Shown: positions 29,078 through 43,714, counted from the stretch's first letter. The stretch is 64,000 bases of DNA from JBPESP01 sp051710585 (GCA_051710585.1 JBPESP010000002.1:248001-312000); one strand, 5' to 3'. Numbers and translations are program-made. Notes: a model not told the origin generated them from the letters alone.

Positions 29078-32000
29078 ACTATTAAAGTGTTTGTTCCCCC
29101 CCCCATCATGGTTTCCTTAATTTGCTCTATAAATATCCTTTTAGTGCTTCCTATTACTCGCGGTAATGGTTTTTTTTTGCGTGAACTTCTCTCTGCCTCA
29201 TAAAACTATATAGCCTTAGTATAGTGATCAACTAATAATGGCTACCCTTTAAACAGTATGTAGAACGGTCTCTCAAATTCGTTTGGAATTAAACTACCAT
29301 TACTACTATCTCAGCAAGTCCATATAGCGCTTATAGTACATACCCCATACTATAACGGATAATCGTGCAATAAGTGATATTTGCTGAAACTGTTATAAAT
29401 CTTTATCGGCATCCGTTCTGTGTTAGGTTACGGAAGAACAGCACTATCTACCTATTATCCTAGAAGTTACCTCACCTGTTCATGTTCTGCTTGAACAAAG
29501 CAATACCATAGAGCTTGCTAGTATTGATGGCTCCCATAGGGCTGCTCTGGTTCCTGTAAAACAGGACTCCTATTAGATAGAAGCTGCATCGGAGTTCCAA
29601 AGCCATATATGACGCCTTAACTATTAACGGTGAGTCTCTGGCGATGTTGAGACATAGGGCTAAACCCACGCTTTTTAGCGCTAAAAGATCCATCACACTA
29701 CCGCAAGATAAGCCCAGCTTCTGCTAGTCCAAATGTGAATTATATCTCTATACCAGAGTTGATCTGAGGTGTTAACCGCGAACTGGCGGTTTAAGATAAA
29801 ATTTAGCATTTCAATTTTTTTATTGTACCACGTTTATATCTGCAAGACGATAGATGGCTGCCGCCAGGAATAATATAACTCCTTTATTATTTTACCGGCC
29901 AGCCTACCACCCCATTTTAATGCTAAAACTGCTAGTGACAATGCTCACATTGCTTCAAGCAATAGCTCTACCATCACTAATATTGTAAACTTCCATGATA
30001 CCGGTTACGCTTTTGAAAAGGCGTTCACTCGATTTCATTAATGGAAGCGTATCAGTGGCTGTAGCTATTACGATATACTTAAAAAAAGTTTGCTACAACG
30101 CCATGACCATAGATCAGGTTCTCAGCCTATTGATTATCATAAGCTATTGATTAATTAGGATATTAAGAGCTGCATAGCTTATCTTTTAGAATTTTGTTTT
30201 TTTATTTTGAGACACTGTATCCATTTTTAGTTTAAAAATTCCGAAGATAATACTTTTCAGTATAGACCTATAAAAAGGCCGGCATTTGATAGTCAATACG
30301 GAGAAACAAGGGGCAATACCGTAATCGGCAAAAAAGTAAAGCCACCGTCATATCAATAAGAGTATTAATAGAGGTTTAAGTACCGGGAATTTCAAGTACT
30401 ATTATCGTCCGACGGGCATTCTATCAACGCAATACGCAACAAAAAATGACCGTGGTAAAAAAACGATCATAGTAGACTTTAAGAATGCAGGTTCTAAATT
30501 CTTTGATTAAAGAAGTGGTGGTATGGTAGATAAATAGTACGCTGTTGCCCAGAGTCGACCTCGGATCATTTATCAGCGTTTAATCATAAATCTCTGCGTA
30601 TTGAACAAGGCAGAAGCTATAACGCCTGCGTCAGGCTCTTTGCTATGTGGCGGGGCCTTTTACTTGCCCGGAGGAGATTTAACGGCTAAGCTCTACACTT
30701 AGAAACGCGCAGTCAACTGGAAATCGTATTGTATAGGAGATCTAGAAGATAGGCATCTTTTCTGCGGAAAGATCCGTTGAAGCATCATTGCAGGCGAGCC
30801 AGTAGAATAGTCATGATGGTCTGTCAGGTACAATACCAGAATTTTATTCTGTAAAACTTCTCCCTTATAGGAGGAAATTTTATACGCCAACTGATGTTTA
30901 GCAAAGAACAGAAGTGTAGATGGCGGCCGCTAAAATTCTGCAAGCAAAGCGCTACAGCGATAGCCCAAAAACACTAGTTGTGTTCATACTTTATCCAACA
31001 TTACTTTTCCTTAAAAAGGTTATTACTCGTTTTGCCAAAAACTATGGTGTGTACGCAGGAGACTATATCAATATTTCAAACAAAACATCATGATTTTACC
31101 ACTACAGATCAGCGTTGGTTCTTTCCCTATTATTGAACATTATAAACTGCTATAAATCAAAATATTTTTCTTAGTTTCTTATTTAGACAATTACTAGTTT
31201 TCCTATATAGAAAATGTTTTTCATTTCTGTGCCAGCTATGAGCGATGCAAAAAAAGCAAACACTTTTTAAGTTTCTTTATGAAACTGGCTTTGCCCGGCC
31301 AGTAATCTATCAGTACTCACAAAGCAACGCGATCTGCTTTTATCAGTAGCTACCTTCCGCAGACGGAAGGGAACTTTAACTAGGCGTTAATCAACGCCGA
31401 AATAGCACACCCGAAAATAGATATGGGCAAAGCAGCCTGCAAGATGGATAAGACTTTATCTCAAGTACGAAGCGGTCTCAGGAACCTCTGAGATACTAGT
31501 TTCCCTATAAACCAAAGAAAAGTATTTTACCTAAAGATATCAAGATGGTTCTACGCACTGTTCTGGTCGCATTATGCCTAACTTTGTGGTCTATAATATA
31601 ATGCTGGATATTATTGCGCATTTCAGGCACAATGAGAATCTAAACATCATAAAAGCCCCATATTAGCGGCCGTGCTGGCTTATAATGAGGTTAATTATAT
31701 GGTCAAGTGAATTGCGCCAAACTGAAAGATCAAAGAGCGATTCACTAATTCAGTCTTAAAGTGTATCAGTTGTATCAACAGCGGGATTAGGCATAAGTAC
31801 CAATCAATGGTTGCTATATAGCAGATGGAAAGTCTATAAATATAAAAGTGATGTATCTAATACATCAGCCGACCATTTATTTCAGAGCGGAGCTTGGTCT
31901 TGGTAGTCTACGAACGCAGCTGCTATGTAGCCCTCTTTTCTGAGGAGGGCTATTAAATATATGACACTGAGTGAATTGCAGTAATTTTTTATCCCAAAGA

Positions 32001-32499
32001 AAGAGGCGTTGTTCACGCGTAGCTTTGTTAAAATGATTAATAATCAGTATTATTACAAAGGATCTAATTAAGATAAAGCACCAAACAATAGGGGTTACAT
32101 ACGATATTTACAATCCTAATGAAGTTATTATTTGCCAAATGGAGGGCACTTATTTTTTTGCACTGCGGTGTATAGTATGTACTAATGCCTTTCTAGTACC
32201 AATTCCAAAGTGGAAAAGAGATAGAAGCACTTTAAGTGTCGCACTTGAACCAGCTGAAAGAAAAAAATAAGCATACAAAAGATAAATTACACCAGTATAA
32301 TTTATATACTCCAGGAATGTAGTGATTAGCTAATACTAGCTAGTACGTTAGAATTTTTCCAGTCTCTATTTTATGATTCCTTTGATGTTAATATACCATT
32401 ATATTTATAAGATCTGAATGCACTTCTGTTACATCCTAGAATATAGTCTATAATTTCATAAGCTGTTTCTTTAGATATTATACCGCAAATTACTAATAT
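29078..32499. other. Gene desert, first part
   Basis: No gene can be supported over 3.4 kb. A run of ten C residues begins just after the tRNA (29096). A minus-strand frame at 30699-30890 reads with protein-like composition (YLTDHHDYSTGSPAMMLQR) but is unrecognised. A short hairpin TAGCCCTC/GAGGGCTA (31928-31952) looks like an old terminator. All other frames are short and AT-rich. Confidence 0.5.
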
Positions 32500-32965
32500 C
32501 ACGTATTCTCTATACTTCTGAAGAAAAATTCCATCGAACTATTATCCCAATAGTTACTACGGAAACTAACGCTTTATTTGATTCTGTAAAGCTACGTAAA
32601 ACTATTGAAACTGCCTTCTCGTTGAAGTGGGCTATTCTGATCGCTGTAGAAGCTTACTCCAGATTTGGAGTAGACACGTTCCTTAGTTCAGATATATGAC
32701 GCATTGCCGCACTATGCCTATTTTATTCTGTTATAGCTAACTGGTACTTAAAATAATTTAAGATCTCAACATGTTCTAGCCGTCATACTTAATTTGTGCA
32801 TCATTAACTTCTGATAATTTCAGTGCATTCTACTTTTTTCTTGATCTTACATAAGTCGGTTCAGTCCTCCAGTTTCAGTTTTAGGGGTTTATGGAAGAAA
32901 CTTTTAGCATTTCTCTCTGCCGCTTATAAGGTGATTATTCTACCTATTTTATCGTAGAAGTTGAG
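32500..32965 (-). mobile_element. IS3-family remnant, strongly degraded (copy D)
   Basis: Nucleotide similarity to the better-preserved IS remnants at 45.6 kb and 56.6 kb is visible in two blocks. One is near 32530-32600 (ccatcgaactattatccc and following); the other is at 32910-32965 (tttctctctgccgctta and a tatcgtagaag tail). They are in the same order and orientation. No reading frame survives. It is bounded on the right by a 22-bp perfect hairpin. Confidence 0.55.
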
Positions 32966-33013
32966 GTAAGCCCCTACCCCCTACCGCGGAAGCGGTAGGG
33001 GGTAGGGGCTTAC
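32966..33013. repeat. 22-bp perfect inverted repeat with GGAA loop
   Basis: The arms 32966-32987 and 32992-33013 are exact complements, rich in C on one strand and G on the other (CCCCTACCCCCTACC), closing a GGAA tetraloop. It stands in AT-rich desert next to the IS remnant. No T-run follows it, so a terminator role is doubtful. Confidence 0.85.
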
Positions 33014-36000
33014 AGCAGTCAATAGCGGCGTGTATTTTACTTGTCGCTCATAGCTTAAAATAGGGAGTTATAAGCTATATAATTTCTATATTATATGGCT
33101 TTATTTAGCTTTCTTAATTATAAATAATAATTTACGCATCACTTGCAGTTATGTTTTCCAATCTTCTCTTCTATTTGGAAAGTATATTTACTCTAACGAG
33201 TATGTACCCCGTACATTATAAAAATAATTTAACTGGATATTAAAATATCTGTTGGCAGAAATTTATCTGAACAGTAAATAAAATTTATATCTAACTATAT
33301 CATCATTCCATAATTTTATATAGTGTGTGTTACACTGTAAATTAATAGTGAGAAATCAACACTATTGGTAGTTCTTAAAAAAGAATGTAAGTGTAAGCCA
33401 ATCTAGATATTAGATAATAGTTACCTATGCTTTTAAAAATGAAGTTTTCAATTTACTCCTTAAATATATTCTGAAGCAGAATAGAAAACATCCCATCAAG
33501 ATCTCCAAAAGACATAGTGACATTTTACATTATGTACATGCTCATCATAACACTATTGGTTATCCATTTAGCTTGTATCAAAGTTGCCTATGTGACTGGC
33601 ATATTATCAGTCGTCAGGGTAATTGAATTAGATCCACCTGTTGTTATTATAACAGTATCATTTATTTTTCATGATTAAATACATTATGTCTCTCTAATGC
33701 AGAGTATTTCAGTTTTAAAGTTAATCGATATTCAGCATAAGTTATAGCTATACGGCTAAGCAATACACTGCAGATCTCCTGTATTAGCGCTGCTTTTTCT
33801 TTATCCTTTAACATAAAATATTATAGGTATAATATCATAAGAAATTATTTTAACGCTAACAATAATAGCGCCATCACTAACTACTAAAAGCATACTAATT
33901 ATAGCCTATTCTGCTTATACAGATGATATCTATTAGGCGCTCTTACGTGATGAATATCCTGTGAAATGGTCTACTCAATATCCCACTAAAATGAGATATG
34001 TCACATTATCGTTTTATGGAAAGTCGCGGTTCTACCGCCATGAGACGGGTGACATTACCAGCAAATCTTTCCACACCCTCGGTGGCAATAAGAATTTCTG
34101 ACATGTGCAAAATTTTATTTTTTTATGAAATAATCAATCACTAGCGTTATCCTTGCCATCATTCCTTAAAACAGCCAAAATATTTCTGTTCGGTCTGGGA
34201 TTGATGACTATCCCTGGCATGGCATTAAAAATAAACTAGGCGTAAAACATAGCCTCCTAATGTTGCTAGCCAGTTCTCGCTAGCATGAAACATGATGTCT
34301 TTCCTATCAAAATAGCATATAATATCTTTGATTGTTGAGTATCTGCAACGACGTCACGTCATTATGCGTAGCTATCACCAATTCTACTGTACCATAGCCC
34401 AATACAGCTGGTAAACACAGACTCTTAACTGACACACCAGGTAAGAGATACTACTAAGCAATGGTAATAATATTTATTGCTACCTACGGGAAGCGTATCT
34501 GCTACAACAGAAATGATAGAAAATGTGGCTGTAGACTAGGTCTTACTACCGCTAATCATGCGAGTAATAGCAACATTATTGTTAAAACCATACGGCTTGT
34601 TCTCCTTATCCGTATTCGTTGTTTGTGTTCTACCTCATAATATAGCTTGCCTTATGGCGGCAAGCGGCCGTACGCCGCAGCAGGTGATAAGAAGACTGTA
34701 AAAGCCTAGCGTCCGCTATCAGCTTGCGGGCCAAGCACCACTTTTAGTAAAGTTTATTTATATGATTGTTTATCATAATCAACGCATCACTAGCGCTCCG
34801 CTCACCCTTTACGCTAACTTTGCCCCCAGTAATAAGTGGCGAATATGGACCCTTGGCTTTGCCCGACGGTGAAAGCCAACTAGCTATCTCTACAGGGGTA
34901 GGTATGTTTGCATCCACTGCAATATCCAATCAGTTATCATGGATTCGCCAATTTGTGAAAGGAATTGCTCGGTTCACTTGACAAGTGAAGGAAACATGCA
35001 GACGATCTTTAAGTTGGAGGAAATAAGGGTTGCGCTGTGCGGAAATTAATCGGGCTAGTTTCTGGCACACGCGGCAATAAATCAGCTATCCTTACGGGAC
35101 TCTGGTGTAGAGTATCACGGGTCTATTGTGTCAGGCACTTACCGAGTATCTCTTATAGTTTAGTGTGTTACGATGATAGTGCAATTAACACGCACACCTC
35201 TTCACGCAAGTGTTTAGTATCGCTGCCAAAGAGCATCAAGAGGCCTCTTCGTTTCACCTATAAAGATATCCGTCGCGCCATTCATAACCTACTCTGCTAA
35301 CGTCACTAGACGCGAGGTCTGCTCAATCAACTTAAGGTCGGCAAATTCGGTTAGTTTGCCTCTAACTACGCAACGCCAGTCAATATGATAGCCGCATAAG
35401 CTTTTATAAAATTTAAAAGGTTACTGAAAACCGATAACAGCTCTCTCGGGTCAGAGAGAAACAGATAGCGCATCAGGATAGTTTATAACCCTACCCACAA
35501 CGAGAGGTCCTTGCCTCATCGGCAAGCACCGTACTACTGACAAGCACAATACATATAGCTTGTGTATAGTATGTGGTATCCTCGATAAACATCAGCTCCG
35601 CGCTTATCGCGTTAAGCGGCTTAACTTTATTTCAACGCCAAATTCCAGTAGCTGCACGCGTAGCAATGAAGAATTATACACCGAGTGTTAAAAAATCTTT
35701 CCTTCCAAGGGTCGGGGTTTTTAGGACCGCCAGAAACGCCTTAAAGCGTGTTGTAGCCATTGTCCCATAATAGGGACCTCAGGTACAAGTTCAGTCCTTT
35801 TTTTAGTTCGTGCTCCTCCACCTAAACACCGCAGCGCAATGGATATTCATACCACCGTATCATCGCAGGACACTACTTCGCTAACTCACTAGGCGGCATT
35901 AAGGATGAGATAACCCTCCAGCAATAAAGTACCACACAAAATCGAATAGGCAATATCTTTTAGTGCCATAGTGCCTAATTGGATAAGGCGGCAGGTCAGA

Positions 36001-39000
36001 ATAGTGACACCGGCATGCCAGATTCAAGAATACTGATCTCAATAACGGCACTTTATAGCCCAGGGATGGCAGGCGGCCTCTCTTCATCACGAAGAGTATG
36101 CGGTTGTTATAAATACCCCCCAACGGGGTACTATGGGTAAATACTATTAGTTTCCCTCAACCTTGTTCAGGAAAAAACGCTAACAGTGATGCAGGGATTT
36201 AATTATAAATGAGATAACTTACCCACCTCTGTGACAAACACATCCTGATAAGTAATACGTTCATTGCTTAAGAGCTGGTATTGAGTCAGTTGTTTAACTG
36301 CGTGCGCATGCGAACTAAAATTAATCACCTTAACCTCAGTTCTATTTACCTCCAATACCACTATGTCACTGTATCCCAACGCCATTATACAAATTGCAAA
36401 CAGGAACCAGGATACTACCATCGACGCAACTCTATCGTCCTGGCAATTGCGCCTCATAGTAAGCTGTTTATTATTATACGTCCATATTTTCAATGACTTC
36501 TAGCTTCTCCAGGGCGTAGATATATGAACAGCTCGGAGATAATACGTGACAAATAGATATTCGTTAAGTTTTTTTTGAGCTGGGAAGAGTTAGGTGATTA
36601 TGGGAATAGCAGGCCAGGTGCATATAGTCTAGCTAGTACAGGATGGTGATATTCATCAGCGAACACTTAGTCATACTCATGCTATTTTTAAGTGCTGCTG
36701 ACTTACCCGCATAATATGCATCTAACTATCGTGTGCTTTTTAAAAAGGTCAAAGTATTAGCCAGCGCATTTTATTGCTCAGCTGCGCCCTTTAAGCATTT
36801 ATCCTATAGTAGCGTAATGTCAGAACCGAATAACGCTAGGATGTTTAGTGGATGCACCGGGTAAAAATTCACTGGGGATAATTAATAGTATATCGCTGCC
36901 GGCTCAGCGTTTGGCAGCATTGAGCCGTAATACCAGCACATTATGATGTTTTTTTTGCCGTATTAATGTCTATCATGAGTATAGCTACAGCTCCAGCGCG
37001 GCGTTTTAGCCAAAACCCCCCTAGCGCACTGCGCTGCTTTAATAGTTAAAACATTTTACTTAGCTAAATACTAAGGCCGCTTAGCGCGGTTTTTTGATAT
37101 ATAGTGAAAAAATAATAAAGGCATCTTTGATGCTAAAGATACCCGCCAATGCCGCATTTAGTACGGAGTCGATTCCCCGCCTTACATCAGCATCAGCGCC
37201 TAGCGCTACTACCCCGTGCAAATACCAGCGTGGCAGTACCAGTGATCGCTACATCAAAGAGAAGTATTATTGTCCGATATCCAATCCACCACACTTTCTG
37301 TAGAAGTTTCATTAGCGCGAATAATGGCGCCCACACACTATATGATGTGCCTAAGCACTGCGCGCATAAAAAGGCTGATAACCTTTTTTATCGCTGAACA
37401 CGTTTACGGTACCAGTGTCTCTGGGGCCAGCGTAGTGATAAGTTAAGTTAATATCACCAGCTTCTGTTCGATGGTGGTCAGTGCCCGCACCGTCAAATAC
37501 TCATACTTCACCCCCCCCTAGTGGATAGTTTTATCACGCAGCCCTTGTGGCCACAATTATATCAATCATGGTTTTTCCTAAGTGGTTATAATATCCTGTG
37601 CAAGAATTGATGACTAACCATTTAAGTAATAGGCCGATCCGATGCGCTCAGATACATTGACTATAATCTATCAAGTCTTCCCTAATATTCTCGGCAAACA
37701 GTAGTCAGTATCATTGTCACCTTCCGGCTTGAACTGGCTCCATTATCCAGTTCCTTTCAACCTAAAACCATATCAAATTTACTAAGAATAAACTGCTAAA
37801 GTACTACTATTCAGGCGAGTTCCAAATAGCAGGCGCACTCGGCAAGAGCTAGCAAAGCCTTGATGGAAAACCCCCCATATTCTGCCAGCTCATCAAGCTC
37901 TGCATAGGGCGCATTAAACGATTGTAGCCCACCTTCATCACGGTTATCCCATTTTTAACACTAAGAAACTCCCCCGCCTAAAAAAACAGACCGCTATCAG
38001 GATAAATAAACCTCAGAGGTGTAAAAGCGGTGCTTATAAAGTGCTGCCTGTCTACATACTCTGAGAAAGATTATTCGACAGGCAGATAGCACATACATGC
38101 GATAGCTCTATATTCTCCAGATCGTTGTCATATAACTGAGAGCACAGCAAATACCATGTGGCCCAGACCTCTAGTTTAAAGCAAACTATCATGGCATTTT
38201 TTTTAATTTCGCTTATCATTAAAATTCCCGCTGGAGGTCTTGTTGCATCCCCAAATGCGGTGATCAAATAAAAAAACCGCCCTGATATTTTTTTACAACA
38301 TACCACCGTTCTAAGTGGTAACCAACGTGACCGCCTCTCCATCGGCGACATTTTCCAGATAGCGGATGGTCTCATGGAGGGTAATTACCTGTATATTTCA
38401 TTGGTGTACACACTCGTTCAGTGTCGCTGAAACAAGAACGGACGATATCAAAAAAAACAATACCGCGAAGCTTAGACACTTCCGGCACAAGCAGCAGGTT
38501 CTATATTATATTCATTAACCCCTTCTTGCCCCTCACTGTCGCAATTGCTTTTGCGTGCCTCACTGCAGAACGCTAGCGCCTCCGAGCAGTAGGTCACTGA
38601 GAGTTTTTACTAAAATTGGAATAAGTGCTTACCTATACCGTACGAACAGCAGGGAGATAAAACGCTACTCTCTGGCAGCAATCATGGTGCAAGCACACTA
38701 GATCCATTCAATATCTACTGAAAACTCAGCCTCCGGGCCTGCAGTTCCTTCAGCCACTAGTGTACCAAGTCTGTGAATCGTATATCCTGCGAGCGCAAAG
38801 TGCTCTAGCTTAAAAACTACTACTATACACGAGTGTCGGCGTTCTCTAGATCTACAGTAAGGACGGTAAGACAGCGGTATTTAACCGCGGTTGTCCAAGA
38901 CAGTGTTATTCATGGAAAACAATCTAACCTGGATGTTGAGTATCTCGTTGTAACGGGGTTAAGAAGTAAAAAGTGAGACAAGGATGAGGACATAAATAGA

Positions 39001-40484
39001 CTGCCATAGGATTACACTGCTGATGCGACCGTAAGTATACACATCGTTTAAAACCTATTGAAATTACTTCAGAATAGGTTGATACAATTTTGCCCATATC
39101 ATTCCTGCCTGACCATCAAAAACGTACCGCTGTTTTTTTATAGAATGTTACTTGTCTAACAAGCTGAAGATAATCATTCCTGGTATCAACAGGTCTTGAT
39201 AATTCTGGTCGGTTAGACTTAAAAGAAGTTGGACAGTATTTTGAGCCGAGATGATTGACGCATTTTACTACCTAACCGTTCAAGGTTATCATCTTTTTTA
39301 TAGCTAACCGAATAAAATAAGGCCGGTTTTATAGCACCCTACTGGTGAATTCGCGCATAAACTAGATTGGGTCTATACACGGCCTAATCATTATCTTCAT
39401 CGCTTCAATGAAGACGGCAAGATACCCATTATTACTATTTGCCTTTCTAGCTGACAACTATTTATCTATAACAACCGCTGAAACAGATAGCTATACAATT
39501 CACTGGGATCGGTATGACGAATATTATGCTGGAAATTAGGTCTAAACAAAATAGTAATAACTATTCACCAGAACAACCAGCTGTAAACACTACATCACCA
39601 TAAGCTTGAATCTAGTATTAAAACCTAAAAAGTCGGCTTCTATAAGTACGGCACAGAATCAGGGACAAGCGCAGCTAGCGAGTCTATAATTCACAGATAA
39701 AAAAAATTTTGTCGCCATACAAGCTCTTTCTACCACAATCAGAACACGTTATTCATCCATCAGTAATTTTATTCTCCCTGATAAGCTCGGCAGCTTCCCA
39801 TCAAGATACCCAGTATTTGCAGGGCTATCTACATGGGTTTTATTGATTCAAGTTAATACCTGAAATGGTTTTTGCTATAGGTGGGATTCATGGAATGCAT
39901 CTCGTTTGTGCGCGGTTTCAAAAAAAACACATAACGGCCGTTGCTAATGCAAACATTGGTAAAATTCCCGCTACGTTAATGGCTACATCATTTTAGATTT
40001 GAATAAATTGATTAGCTATAATACTTTCAATAGCGCCAAAAAAGTCTTAAGGATTTTAATAAACGCTATCAAATACCGATTTTATCCTGAACAAGAATAT
40101 TAAAAGCAGCTTCAGAGTTTTCGTGGCAGTAACCCAATTGATTAGTTGGTCTTGGACAGAATCTTTTTTGCTGGAAACGAACTCTGGTGGGGCTCTACAC
40201 ATCCGTTAAGCGTGTCAGCAACGTAATACGGTCCTACAAACACTCCACCTAAAGTGGATACGGTTAGGTTAATTCTTTCCATTATCTTCTAAAACTCCGC
40301 CATCAAGCTCATTAGGATAACGCACGTACTATCCTTCCGATGTACCCCCCTAACAAGTAGGAGAGTGAGTATATATCACTTCCTAGTCATCTCCATTGTA
40401 CGACAGCTATTTTCTAGTGCTTGGTGCATCTACACTGATACCGCAGCACTGGATTACCGTCAGCTCTATAGACAGGTTGCCAAA
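33014..40484. other. Gene desert, second part, possible prophage debris
   Basis: Over 7 kb with no supportable gene. A few fragments look protein-like: minus strand near 34018-34110 (VERFAGNVTRLMA), minus strand 34744-34929 (61 codons, ITGGKVSVKGERSASDALI), minus strand near 36203-36400 (LEVNRTEVKVI), and minus strand 38310-38375 (METIRYLENVADGEAVTLV). The third is reminiscent of phage tail proteins, but this is weak. A prophage in advanced decay is possible but unproven. Confidence 0.4.
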
Positions 40485-40547
40485 TATACAAGCTTAGTGG
40501 CTACCCACCGCGTTAATCACGGTAGTGGTAGCCACTAAGCTTGTATA
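40485..40547. repeat. 21-bp perfect inverted repeat with inner stem
   Basis: The arms 40485-40505 and 40527-40547 are exact complements (ending GTGGCTACC and GGTAGCCAC). The 21-base spacer contains a second small stem ACCG/CGGT around an AT-rich loop. It lies in the desert with no flanking gene. Confidence 0.85.
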
Positions 40548-43500
40548 CCTTTTACTTTTATACGGTTAAAGCGAAGTTCATTACCGTCTAGGCAAGTAAT
40601 GAATAGTATACAGCCCTGCCAGCGCTAGCGATATCAAATCCTGTTGTTTTGTGAATCAAACTCCTCGTTATTTTATCTGCCTTACAGTCAAGCTTATTAT
40701 CAGTGCGTTAAAATATTATCCCTAATATCTTGCATCATGCCAGTTATCAGTTACCAGGCGTGCTGTGCATCCTACACCTTCCTGCTAATAAGTCCTACCA
40801 TATATAGAAGGTTGTCTTATACTACAGTCAGCGCAACTCTTCACTCTCGCTCTCTTATGCGCTATAAAAGTGTTTAGCGTATACAGTAGAGCGCAATGTG
40901 TAAAAGACAGCATGGCGGCCATGCCATATTCACTAGCGTGATCTAGCACGCCTCCAGGTTGAGATATCCTACTACAAGAGCGCCGGCATAAGTTGAAGTA
41001 ACAGTAAGTTAGGCATCCAACGCAGATGTGGCAGTATTATCTCGTCGCTGAGCTGACCTATAAGCACGCGGTAGTGCTTTAGCCAATTAGCCCCAGTCGG
41101 TATAAGGAGCACCATCATCATCGACCACTTGTGCACTAAGGACAATTATTAGCTCCTTACTATCTGTTCTGTTATTGCTCGATTAACTAGAACGAGTTTC
41201 AGTGCCTTTTATCTATAACCAATACACCTATTGGCGTTATTGAGTCTCACACTCGCTTGGCCGTGTAAAAATGTCACTTAAGTGACCGTCCTAGACTGCT
41301 ACATACTTCATATCTAAGGTCTAAAGTCATCCTGCGAGATTGGTACCAGCTTAGCTAGACTCGCTATCATGGAACAAACCCGTACAGCTTGTGACTCAAG
41401 AGTGCAAAGTTCTCTGACTTCCAAAACGGTATTGAAAATTCCGAGCATAAGTTTTTTAAAAATGCATTATGACTGCGCAAGTAGTTTCTAGCGAATGCAT
41501 ATAACGCAGCGTCAATACCTAAATATAAAGGACAACTCACTGTATCACCATAAACTGGTCAGTCTTCAGCATTATAGAAACCCAGAAAATCGGCATTATG
41601 GCTGTGCCACATATAGATTGGATATTTACTTCGTTTACATCGCGTCCGATTAGTCACTGACCATCAACGTCAATCACTCCACGGTAGCCAATGCTGATTG
41701 GGCTTTTTCTCATTACGAGCAAGGGACGTCACAGTGAAAACAGCTCGCTTGGTGCCCCGGTCCCGTCGTCAATAACTTAGGTGACAGTATCGCCATCCTG
41801 GCCCAGAACGCTGGCCATTAGATGTAGCGGTAAAGTGTATATAATGATTCGATAGATGATACGGAACATAAAACCTCATGTAGTATGTGATACTATTCTT
41901 CATGTGAAAGATGGCTGTCGGGAGGGGATAAGGGGTGTAGAGAGTAATACCAAGAATAAGATTAGTTTTTTCAGACGAAGTGACCCCCTCTATTACTGGC
42001 GGAGGAGTTATTACAGGAAACTGTTCACCCCCGAAACATAGTGCAGCCCAGTCCAAAAAAAAACCAAGTCAGAAAACAGCGGGTATGCTAGACCCGTCAG
42101 ATTTTGTCACAATGGAGTATAAAAGCTTATCACCGCCAAAACGTCCTGTACCGAAAAAATGCACGCTCTCTCCGCCGAAATGATGGATGAAGCACCTCAG
42201 TGCACGGAAGGGTATCAAGCCAACAATCTGCTACACTAACTCTGACAACAGAATACCTCAGTATAATCGGGCTGCAGCGAGGATTTTATTACAACTTTCT
42301 GTGCCCGTTTGATATCTATAGTCAACCTGCTTATCATCAAGCCAATCATTCAATGCCAGTAGCTTAATTAGCTACGGACAGGTGTTTAAATTTTAGGTTT
42401 AAAATGGCGTTAGTTTAGAATAGTAGTGATTGCTGCTATTCTTCCAGCGTCAAACCACTTTTATTCTGTATCAGATACAGAATAGAGTGTATCTTAACGA
42501 CTGATGATACCAATACGGTTCATAGCATAAAATATCCAGATATTAACGGCGATAACAAACCAGCCAGTAAGAAACTAAGCCAGAACCTATCGTTATATAG
42601 GTTCTCACACCAAAAATACCAACTGCTAAGTGAAAGAGTGATATAGGTAGATAATCATCGCCTTAACACCCCGCGTGTATTAATACGCACCGTAGGATGC
42701 AACTTTAATTTTTTTTCGAACGACCGAAATAAATCATCTTACTCTGCTTCTATCGGTATCTGGTTCACCGATATACCTAAAATGCTGTCGCCCACATAGC
42801 ACAGCAGTAATATCATGCAGCTTACTTATTACTTCTGATTTTCATCAGAAAATAGGATGACTACACTTTTATTAAAAAATAGAAACAGCGTAAGTTAAAA
42901 AAATTATTTTCCAGAATGAGTTTTTTACTAAAAAGTATCCCCATCATTAAAATCTCCTGCTACGTATTTTATTCCGATTATCCTTGAAATATTATTCCAT
43001 AATAAATAAACTATAAATATAATATATATTAACATATAACTATAATATTAACGAGATATTTTATTATCTTTTTATAACATTAATAGTAAAACAATATTTG
43101 TTCATTTATCTATATTTATTATTTAAAATAACAGACACTAACTTTATTAGTGTAAACTGATATACTAACTTTTTAAAATCAACCTCTCTTTTAAGCACCT
43201 TAAGTACTGACAGTTAGGAGTTGTTTAACATACAGTTAATTCAACTAACCGCATTTATTGCACCTAATAACAGGCTCTATTAATATTTTTCCTTGCTTTA
43301 AAACATACAATTATTTTTATTTTTCTATGCAACCAGATGGCTTTATGTTAGTGAGTAACATACTGTATCTTACCGCTAACTATATTGAAATTACCTAATG
43401 AAATACTCATTTCATCGAGTTATTTATATTAAGCGATTGTAATATCATTGCACTACAAAGCAACCTATAGGCAGTATATTATATTGATTTTAACGCTACG

Positions 43501-43671
43501 GAAATTAGCTAATTACAATTAGCTCCTATTTACATGCCGGAGAGGATCACTCTGCATATTGAGCGATTACCATCGCGCTAATTATTAGATAATTTCATAC
43601 TTGATGACTATCTCATGCTATAAAAAATTGATTATGGCGCTGCTTCGTAATATGCATGTCAGAAAATATCT
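40548..43671. other. Gene desert, third part
   Basis: No gene recognised. A plus-strand frame at 41980-42183 encodes a Lys/Pro/Ser-rich 67-residue sequence (SPPKRPVPKKCTLSPPK at its end) without start signals or known domain. Other open frames are AT-rich noise. Confidence 0.45.
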
Positions 43672-43714
43672 AAATATTCTTGGCAGAAGAATAACCTATG
43701 TGCCAAGAATATTT
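43672..43714. repeat. 14-bp perfect inverted repeat
   Basis: AAATATTCTTGGCA (43672-43685) and its complement (43701-43714) flank a 15-base loop. It lies 45 bases upstream of a small open frame and could be a leader hairpin, a terminator of something lost, or an inverted duplication. Confidence 0.6.

Noticed and set aside
29096..29105. Run of ten C residues after tRNA-Leu as a phase-variation tract
   Set aside because: No open reading frame or promoter spans it; similar C runs occur in other eroded stretches (10725, 14090, 37510, 52190).
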